This document shows positions 33,977 through 41,592 of a stretch of 41,592 bases of DNA, piece by piece. The translations under genes and the position numbers were made by a program. The notes under the pieces are model-generated. The model did no database searches. It saw only the letters and a program-made list of their open reading frames with translations, and was not told where the DNA came from. Source of the DNA: Candidatus Methanomethylicota archaeon. Lineage in GTDB: Archaea; Thermoproteota; Methanomethylicia; Culexarchaeales; Culexarchaeaceae. Each line of letters begins with the position of its first letter. Position 1 is the first letter of the stretch. The stretch lies in NCBI GenBank assembly GCA_020833005.1, contig JAJHRD010000010.1, positions 1 to 41,592 on the forward strand, in the 5' to 3' direction.

Positions 33977-34714
33977 ATGAAAAGGGAATATGTAGCAATA
34001 ATGATTTCAACAATTATAATTGCAATATTGACATGTGAATTGTTAAACATGAATCTAGTGGCATCAAAAGAGATCATGATAAATGAAGATGAAAATTTAG
34101 AGCGTATCATTAAAGCATTAAATATTGGTGAAGGTGGCCAATGGCCTGAAGGTTATACTGGGTTCGAATTCACAGTAGTGGGTTTAAAGGGTAATTATCT
34201 CATCGTAAAAGTTACGAAAATACATGGCATGTCAGGAATAAATGTTGGGGATATATTGTACATGTCCATACCCCAGAAGATATTGGAATGTATGGCTATG
34301 AAGAAGCCTCCAATAAATCAACCACTGAAAGTGGTTAAAGATTTAGGTTATATCGTTATTAAAGGTATGAAGTTGAGAGTGTGTGAAGTTAAGCCATTAC
34401 AAGAGACAGGGACCTACCCGATATATGGGACTATAGAACCAGGACAGCTGAACTTTCATGGATACCACTACTTATATACAACACAACGCGTAGACATATC
34501 ATGTAAATGGAATCCTGCCTATCAACCAATAGATATTGGGATAGTGTACTGGGCTTATAGACACTTCTACTATTATAGATGTTATGGTGGATGCGCGGAA
34601 GTACATATATACCCACCATATGAAGGGTGGTATAGTATAGGAATAGGGAATCCTATGGAAAATTCTGAAGCAATAAATTATGATGGATATTACATTTTGA
34701 ACCCAGCAGAGTAA
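33977..34714 (+). CDS. Secreted or membrane-anchored protein of unknown function
   Basis: This protein of about 245 residues has an N-terminal hydrophobic helix (EYVAIMISTIIIAILTCELL) acting as signal or anchor. The mature part has a first domain with GYTGFEFTVVGLKGNYLIVK and a C-terminal aromatic beta-sandwich-like domain: VDISCKWNPAYQPIDIGIVY, then YYRCYGGCAEVHIYPPYEGW and NYDGYYIL. Two of its cysteines (CYGGC) are close enough to pair. I chose the ATG at 33977 because GGGGGTGA (33961-33968) precedes it; a TTG at 33959 is in frame. No family was recognised. Confidence 0.6.
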   Translation: MKREYVAIMISTIIIAILTCELLNMNLVASKEIMINEDENLERIIKALNIGEGGQWPEGYTGFEFTVVGLKGNYLIVKVTKIHGMSGINVGDILYMSIPQKILECMAMKKPPINQPLKVVKDLGYIVIKGMKLRVCEVKPLQETGTYPIYGTIEPGQLNFHGYHYLYTTQRVDISCKWNPAYQPIDIGIVYWAYRHFYYYRCYGGCAEVHIYPPYEGWYSIGIGNPMENSEAINYDGYYILNPAE

Positions 34715-34784
34715 CAAGTCATAAATTCCCATAATTTTATTTACATTTTTTAATGTGGATTATCATTGCAAACTAAATTGTGAA

Positions 34785-34804
34785 GTAATTATTACTTTTT
34801 CTTT
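34785..34804 (+). terminator. Short hairpin with T-run
   Basis: GTAAT-T-ATTAC is directly followed by TTTTT and CTTT in the 93-base convergent gap. Read on the plus strand it could end transcription of the 33977 gene before it runs into the convergent metal ATPase gene. T-rich stretches at 34734-34751 may also contribute. Confidence 0.35.
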
Positions 34805-34807
34805 AAG

Positions 34808-36943
34808 TTAAGCCTGGCTTTCATTCTTCAATAGTTTTGAGAAGTATTTTTCTGGGTTTCTCTTAAACTTTTCTTGGCATTCTTGTGAGCAGAAGTATAT
34901 TGTTATACCTTTGTACTCGATTTTCCCGTAAGCTTGACTTGGATCAACCTCCATTCCGCATACTGGGTCTATAGTGATGTGCTTCTCCATATATTCTGGA
35001 ATTTTCGGCTCATATCTTCTTAGAGTACTACTATTCAATGTAACTATTACATCGCTTACCGACATTATTATTGCTCCAATGGCTGGTGGAATTGTTAAGC
35101 CTAAGTTTGATAGAACTCCAGCCGCCATGGGTATTGTGATTGCATTGTATCCCGCAGCCCACCATAGGTTTTGAATCATCTTTGAATACGATTTCTTAGC
35201 TATTTCAAGTACTTTGACCACTCCCCTAGGATCATTACCCACCAATATTATATTGGCACTCTCAATTGCCACATCAGTTCCAGCTCCAATTGCTATTCCA
35301 ACTTGAGCTGAAGCTAATGCAGGGGCATCATTTACTCCATCTCCAACCATTGCAACTCTATAACCCATACGCATTAAATCCCTAACTTTTTCAGCTTTTT
35401 CATGTGGAAGTACATTTGCAAAGTATCTATCTATGTTAAGCTCTTCAGCAACCCATTTAGCCACATCCTCGGAATCCCCTGTAATCATATAAACGTTTAC
35501 ACCCATATCTTTAAGTGCTTTAACAGCTTCATAGGATTCGGGTCTTATGACATCTGATAATGCAAATACACCGGCTAAAGCCCCATCAACCACTGTGAAT
35601 ACTAATGTTTCGCCTCTCCCACTAACTTCCTTAACCACATCATCTTTAATTGGAATTTTGAGCTCTTTGATTAGATTCCAACCTCCAACGTAAACCTCCC
35701 TATCATCAATTCTACCGTAAACCCCCCTTCCAGGAATGGATTTAAACTCTTCAACCCTCCTTAAACCTACATCAATTGATTTAGCATACTCTACAATGGC
35801 CTTTGCAATTGTATGCTCAGAATTTGATTCTAAACTTGCAGTTAAACTTACAAGTTCATCTAAATCAATATATGAAATAACTCTTGTAACCTTCAATTCA
35901 CCAAGAGTTAATGTTCCAGTCTTATCAAAAACTACAGTGTCAATGTTCCTTGCAAGTTCAAGAGCCATCCTATCCCTAATTAGGATACCCATCTTCGCAG
36001 TTATGGATGTTGTGAGGGCTACCACGAGGGGGATTGCTAAGCCTAATGCATGTGGACAAGCTATCACCAGAACCGTGACTGTTCTCGATAGAGCTGCGTA
36101 AACTCCACTTACTGGATACCAGTATAGGAATGTTATTACCCCAGCAGCGAGGGATATGTAGAATAGTAGTGCAGCTGCTTTATCAGCGATATCTTGAATT
36201 CTTGTTTTACTTTCTTGAGCTTGCTTAACTAGCCTTATGACTTGCGCTAAGTATGTTTCATCCCCAGACTTATCCACCCTAACCTTTAAAACGCCATCAC
36301 CATTAATTGAACCACCAATAACCCTATCACCAACCCCCTTATGGACTGGTTTAGATTCACCTGTCAAGAGAGCTTCATCAACATGACTCTCCCCCTCAAC
36401 CACAACACCATCACATGGAATCTTCTCACCAGGCTTAACCAGCACAATATCTCCAACCCTCAAATCTGAAACTGAAACATCCTTAACATCACCATCAACA
36501 ATTAAATGGGCATATTTAGGCATAAGTTTTGCAAGCCCCTCCAAAGCCATGGAAGCACCCATAACACTCCTAGCTTCAACCCAATGTCCTAAAAGCATAA
36601 TATCAATCAATGTGGCAAGCTCGAGGAAGAATCCTCCACCACTAAAAACAGTTAAAACAGAATATGCAAAGGCTATGGTTATGGCGAAACCCACAAGGGT
36701 CATCATACCAGGGCGGCGAACCCTAACCTCATAAACCAAACCGGATAAGAATGGAAACCCACCATAAAAGAATATTACTGTGGAAAGCATTAGTGAGAGG
36801 AAAGCACCATAAGGGATTGAGAATTCAATACCGAAGAAGCTGTAAATGGATTCTGAGAGGAATAGGAGGGGGATTGTTAGCAAAACAGATAACGTAAACC
36901 TCCTCTTGAAATCCATTACATGATGATGGTGATGTCCACACAT
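34808..36943 (-). CDS. copB: CopB-type heavy-metal P1B-ATPase with C-terminal YHS domain
   Basis: This metal-exporting P-type ATPase has about 711 residues. The N-terminus is MCGHHHHH, a short metal-binding tail. TGES (about 195), the membrane metal site CPH in [12 protein letters not shown] (about 297), DKTGT with the phosphorylated aspartate (about 340) and [13 protein letters not shown] are present. CPH with a His-rich tail points to the CopB branch (Cu or Ag). The usual SEHP motif reads SEHT here. A YHS metal-binding domain is fused at the C-terminus ([20 protein letters not shown], then [11 protein letters not shown]). The frame runs nine bases further to a GTG at 36952; I prefer the ATG. 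Confidence 0.9.
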   Translation of the reverse strand: MCGHHHHHVMDFKRRFTLSVLLTIPLLFLSESIYSFFGIEFSIPYGAFLSLMLSTVIFFYGGFPFLSGLVYEVRVRRPGMMTLVGFAITIAFAYSVLTVFSGGGFFLELATLIDIMLLGHWVEARSVMGASMALEGLAKLMPKYAHLIVDGDVKDVSVSDLRVGDIVLVKPGEKIPCDGVVVEGESHVDEALLTGESKPVHKGVGDRVIGGSINGDGVLKVRVDKSGDETYLAQVIRLVKQAQESKTRIQDIADKAAALLFYISLAAGVITFLYWYPVSGVYAALSRTVTVLVIACPHALGLAIPLVVALTTSITAKMGILIRDRMALELARNIDTVVFDKTGTLTLGELKVTRVISYIDLDELVSLTASLESNSEHTIAKAIVEYAKSIDVGLRRVEEFKSIPGRGVYGRIDDREVYVGGWNLIKELKIPIKDDVVKEVSGRGETLVFTVVDGALAGVFALSDVIRPESYEAVKALKDMGVNVYMITGDSEDVAKWVAEELNIDRYFANVLPHEKAEKVRDLMRMGYRVAMVGDGVNDAPALASAQVGIAIGAGTDVAIESANIILVGNDPRGVVKVLEIAKKSYSKMIQNLWWAAGYNAITIPMAAGVLSNLGLTIPPAIGAIIMSVSDVIVTLNSSTLRRYEPKIPEYMEKHITIDPVCGMEVDPSQAYGKIEYKGITIYFCSQECQEKFKRNPEKYFSKLLKNESQA

Positions 36944-36966
36944 ATTTCTCACAAAGGACTTAAATT

Positions 36967-36991
36967 AGTTATTATAGGGGTATATATAACT
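36967..36991 (-). promoter_or_regulatory. copB promoter with possible operator
   Basis: TATATATA at 36981-36988 is a strong TATA box 38-45 bases before the copB ATG. It is partly covered by an inverted repeat AGTTAT (36967-36972) and ATAACT (36986-36991). A metal-responsive repressor bound here would mask the TATA box. The repeat is short, so this is tentative. The rest of the 175-base gap up to the tRNA shows nothing more. Confidence 0.4.
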
Positions 36992-37127
36992 ATTGTCATA
37001 ATACTACAATTTAAAACTTATCAAAATGCTAAGGTTTGTCAAACTTTTAGTACATTACTATTTTGATTGTTGAAATCCTCAAACATGATCATAATTTCAG
37101 CATAAACCAGATATGTACAATCAATGG

Positions 37128-37205
<78 letters not shown>

Positions 37206-37231
37206 CAATAAAATATTGGGTGCTTTGACAA

Positions 37232-37239
37232 TTTAAAAG
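37232..37239 (-). promoter_or_regulatory. TATA box of tRNA-Arg
   Basis: Minus-strand TTTTAAAT lies 27-34 bases upstream of the mature tRNA 5' end, the standard archaeal spacing. Just downstream of it, at 37204-37220, is an inverted repeat CCCAATA/TATTGGG that reaches into the tRNA 5' end. Confidence 0.5.
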
Positions 37240-37300
37240 TGTCCCAACATATAATGTATGCTTAATTCTTTGAATGTCTTGATCGTGGGATTTTGATGCG

Positions 37301-38176
37301 TTACATGTAGTATATTCCCATTTCCCTGGCAATCTTCTTTAATCTTTCAACCCTCTTCTCCACTGGTGGATGTGTTGAGAATAGTTCTTCTAGAGTTGAC
37401 CCTCTCAGTGGGTTTACTATCCACATGTGGGATGTTGATGGATTCACATTTAATGTTAATCCAGCATTCTTGGCTCCACTGATCTTTATTAGGGCGTTGG
37501 CTAAGCTCATGGGTTTACCTGTGATCTTCGCTCCACCCTCATCGGCTCCATACTCCCTCTCACGGGATATTGCCAATTGCACTAGTGTTGCAGCTATTGG
37601 GGCTAGTATTGCTGCCAACAATGCAGCCACTATGGATCCCTCATCCCTCCTACGTTCACCAGCCCCCCATAATATCCCCCATCTTCCGAGGAATGCTAGG
37701 TAGCTTATTGCGCCAGCAAGGGTTGCAGCAATTGTTGATACAAGTATATCCCTATTCTTGATGTGCGTTATCTCATGCCCTATTACCGCTTCAATTTCAT
37801 CTTCATTTAGTATTGACATTAACCCCCTGGTTACAGCTACAACGCTTCTCCCAGGACCCCTACCAGTTGCAAAGGCATTTGGGGCATTACTATCTATTAC
37901 TGCAACTTTTGGTTTTGGTATGTTTGCCGCATTGGCTACACGTTCAACTATCCTGTGTAAACGTGGATATTCTGCTTCACTAACTATTCTAGCTCCACAC
38001 ATGCTTAAGACGATTTTATCTGAGTATAGGTATGTGATTAGATTCATGAATAGAGCCATAGCTAGGGATAATTCAACAGCAGTTAATGGGCTTCCAAATA
38101 GTGAGCCTATGGCGTAACCCACAAGCATTAAGAGCCCAGTCATTATCCCAAAGAGCAGTATGACTCTACCCATCAT
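37301..38176 (-). CDS. htpX: HtpX-type M48 membrane protease
   Basis: This 291-residue membrane zinc protease of family M48B takes part in quality control of membrane proteins. Two N-terminal transmembrane helices (about 5-27 and 35-52) are followed by the active site HEITH (134-138) in EAVIGHEITHIKNRDILVST, two more helices around 145-200, and the third zinc ligand in SREREYGADEGGAKITG. FATGRGPGRSVVAVTRGLM before the active site and STHPPVEKRVERLKKI at the end are typical. A TATA box 33-40 bases upstream leaves almost no leader. Confidence 0.94.
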   Translation of the reverse strand: MMGRVILLFGIMTGLLMLVGYAIGSLFGSPLTAVELSLAMALFMNLITYLYSDKIVLSMCGARIVSEAEYPRLHRIVERVANAANIPKPKVAVIDSNAPNAFATGRGPGRSVVAVTRGLMSILNEDEIEAVIGHEITHIKNRDILVSTIAATLAGAISYLAFLGRWGILWGAGERRRDEGSIVAALLAAILAPIAATLVQLAISREREYGADEGGAKITGKPMSLANALIKISGAKNAGLTLNVNPSTSHMWIVNPLRGSTLEELFSTHPPVEKRVERLKKIAREMGIYYM

Positions 38177-38208
38177 AATTATCCATTATATGTAGAAAAT
38201 GCTTAGGC

Positions 38209-38216
38209 TTATAAAA
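38209..38216 (-). promoter_or_regulatory. TATA box of htpX
   Basis: Minus-strand TTTTATAA, 33-40 bases before the htpX ATG. It lies within the short gap behind the triosephosphate isomerase stop. No Shine-Dalgarno sequence follows, consistent with a very short or absent leader. Confidence 0.45.
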
Positions 38217-38218
38217 AC

Positions 38219-40017
<1,799 letters not shown>

Positions 40018-40050
40018 TATTTATCACCGAAAATATTGTGTTTCAATGGG

Positions 40051-40058
40051 TATTTAAA
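40051..40058 (-). promoter_or_regulatory. TATA box of the fbp-tpiA unit
   Basis: Minus-strand TTTAAATA preceded by CC (a BRE-like context), 34-41 bases before the TTG at 40017. It lies in the 51-base gap after the Rli1 gene, so the gluconeogenic pair need not depend on readthrough. Confidence 0.5.
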
Positions 40059-40068
40059 GGTATCCAGC

Positions 40069-41592
40069 TTACTCCTTAGCCTCATAATAGTAGTATTCGC
40101 CTATACTCTTCTGATGCCTATCAAGCCATGAATCTGGCTTATTAACTCTAGGTCTACCGGTCTGGGGATCCCTCCTAAAAGTTACATCCACATCCCTCAA
40201 GAACCTATTCATTCCACTCCTTAAACCTGTGGGCGTGTGGGCTATTCCAAATTTACCCGGGATACCTGAAAATACCATTAAGCTGTTGGCTATTATGCTT
40301 TGAATTATTAGGTCATGTTCCACAACGAATGCAGCTGAAGATTTCGCCTCCACAATCCTCTTGATAACCCTAGCCACGGAGATTCTCTGCTCAACATCTA
40401 AATATGCACTTGGCTCATCCAGTAGGTATATGTTTGCATCCATGGATAGACATTTAGCTATGGCAACCCTCTGAAGCTCACCACCACTAAGCTCAGATAG
40501 ATGTGAATCCAGTAGGTCTATGAGGTCTAGTGGTATTAGAATTTCACTCTTAAACCATGAGGAATTAAACTTGTCACCAGCAGCTTCAGCCAAAACCTCC
40601 TTAACAGTTAAATCCTCCTTAAAGGATATGTATTGAGGCTTGTAGCTAACCTTTAAACTGGATGTTGGAGTGTAACCTTCATCAACCTCCAAAACTCCTG
40701 CAAGAAGCTTTATGAATGTCGTCTTACCAATACCGTTTGGACCTAGAATCCCAATAACTTCACCTATATGTATGCTGCCAGGTTCAACCTTAAGTTCAAA
40801 ATCCCCAAGCCTCTTCCTCATAGGACCCCACTCTAGGAATAAGCTTCCAGGAGCCCATTCAATATGTGGTGGAGCCACATCAAACCTAACTGGTTCACGC
40901 CTAAATAGGACGTTGTCTGAGGATATGTATCCATCAAGATAAATGTTTATTCCAACCCTAACACCATAAACTGGGGTTACAACACCATAAACCCCTGGAT
41001 TCCCATAGAATATGCAAACTTGATCTGAAATGTAATCTAAAACTGCAATATCATGTTCCACAACAATCACATATTTATCCTTTGAGGCAAGCCCCCTAAT
41101 GACTTTGGCAACCCTCATCCTCTCATAAACATCGAGGTAGCTTGAAGGCTCATCAAATAGGTATACATCGGCATCCCTAAGGGCTACAGCTGCAACAGCA
41201 ACCTTTTGAAGCTCACCACCACTGAGCACACTTAAGGGTCTATCCCAAATCCCCTTTAGACCCAGTGAATCAGCCAAATCACGTAGAACTCCACGCTCAT
41301 CAATTCTGGATAGAACCTCCCCAACGGAGCCCTTAACTACACTTGGAATCTTATCAAGATACTGCGGTTTCAAGAATACCCTAAGGTTGCCATGGGATAG
41401 CTTCTCAAAGTATGTTTGAAGCTCAGAACCCCTATAGAAGCGTATGATCTCATCCCAATCGGGAGGTGAATCCCATCTACCAAGATTTGGCTTAATAACT
41501 CCACCCAAAATCTTGATGGCAGTGGATTTACCCACAGCATTTGGGCCAAGTAAACCTAGAACTATCCCAGGTTTTGGTATTGGAAGCCTATA
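40069..41592 (-). CDS. ABCE1/Rli1 ribosome-recycling ATPase (5' end outside window)
   Basis: This twin-ATPase ABC protein splits ribosomes after termination. The frame is open to the window edge, with RLPIPKPGIVLGLLGPNAVG preceding the first Walker A (GKST). Visible are the first signature LSGGELQKVAVAA with YLFDEPSSYLDVYERM and VVEHDIAVLDY, the hinge, the second Walker A GPNGIGKTTFIKLL, and the second signature LSGGELQRVAIAK with LLDEPSAYLDVEQR and VVEHDLI. The N-terminal two-cluster ferredoxin domain, expected in this family, would lie outside. The true start is not visible; the GTG at 41535 within the Walker A is not a start. Confidence 0.96.
   Translation of the reverse strand, partial: YRLPIPKPGIVLGLLGPNAVGKSTAIKILGGVIKPNLGRWDSPPDWDEIIRFYRGSELQTYFEKLSHGNLRVFLKPQYLDKIPSVVKGSVGEVLSRIDERGVLRDLADSLGLKGIWDRPLSVLSGGELQKVAVAAVALRDADVYLFDEPSSYLDVYERMRVAKVIRGLASKDKYVIVVEHDIAVLDYISDQVCIFYGNPGVYGVVTPVYGVRVGINIYLDGYISSDNVLFRREPVRFDVAPPHIEWAPGSLFLEWGPMRKRLGDFELKVEPGSIHIGEVIGILGPNGIGKTTFIKLLAGVLEVDEGYTPTSSLKVSYKPQYISFKEDLTVKEVLAEAAGDKFNSSWFKSEILIPLDLIDLLDSHLSELSGGELQRVAIAKCLSMDANIYLLDEPSAYLDVEQRISVARVIKRIVEAKSSAAFVVEHDLIIQSIIANSLMVFSGIPGKFGIAHTPTGLRSGMNRFLRDVDVTFRRDPQTGRPRVNKPDSWLDRHQKSIGEYYYYEAKE

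Overview
The window is archaeal chromosomal DNA. The protein families are archaeal: archaeal-type CODH/ACS (Cdh), the tetrahydromethanopterin (H4MPT) enzymes, bifunctional fructose-1,6-bisphosphate aldolase/phosphatase, archaeal triosephosphate isomerase, ABCE1/Rli1 and an SSO1545-type ATPase. Many genes have archaeal TATA-like boxes 25-40 bases before short-leader starts, GTG and TTG starts are frequent, and base composition is moderately AT-rich. An uninterrupted all-G/C acceptor stem in the single tRNA hints at a thermophile. The lineage cannot be fixed from the sequence; an uncultivated TACK/Thermoproteota-type archaeon with a Wood-Ljungdahl pathway is my inference.

Layout. 1-5.1 kb: a truncated ATPase, GT4 glycosyltransferase, MFS transporter, two-CBS protein, AstE/AspA-type metallohydrolase and HAD phosphatase. 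5.1-6.1 kb: a DUF134 regulator divergent from a tryptophan-rich coiled-coil miniprotein and a NifX/NifB-type protein, with two copies of a palindrome in the promoter. 6.2-9.2 kb: a six-hairpin-glycosidase-like protein of unknown function, a TtuA-type tRNA thiolase and an SbcD-related phosphoesterase. 9.3-20.1 kb: the methyl branch. mer, a MobA-like gene and an MptN-like ligase are on the plus strand, and a tightly packed minus-strand operon runs ftr-mtd-fmdDB-fmdA-fmdC-mch, with FmdD fused to FmdB. 20.1-32.6 kb: a CofE-like gene, then cooT-cooC1-cdhA-cdhB-cdhC-cdhD-cdhE-RACo-cooC2-DUF3786, the carbonyl branch with its maturation and reactivation factors. 32.8-34.7 kb: unknown membrane and secreted proteins with a membrane-anchored winged-helix regulator. 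34.8-41.6 kb: a CopB-type metal ATPase, tRNA-Arg(GCG), HtpX, triosephosphate isomerase, FBP aldolase/phosphatase and a truncated Rli1.

How the genes fit together. Fmd would reduce CO2 to formyl-methanofuran. Ftr, Mch, Mtd and Mer would take the one-carbon unit to methyl-H4MPT, CdhDE would carry the methyl group, and CdhA/CdhB plus CdhC would make CO and acetyl-CoA. CooT and two CooC ATPases probably supply nickel, and the RACo-like protein would reactivate the oxidised corrinoid. MobA-like, MptN-like and CofE-like genes may supply cofactors (Mo/W-pterin, glutamylated pterin, F420). FBPA/P and TIM could lead acetyl-CoA carbon into sugars. No methyl-CoM reductase, Mtr or Fmd polyferredoxin gene is in the window, so methanogenesis can be neither claimed nor excluded.
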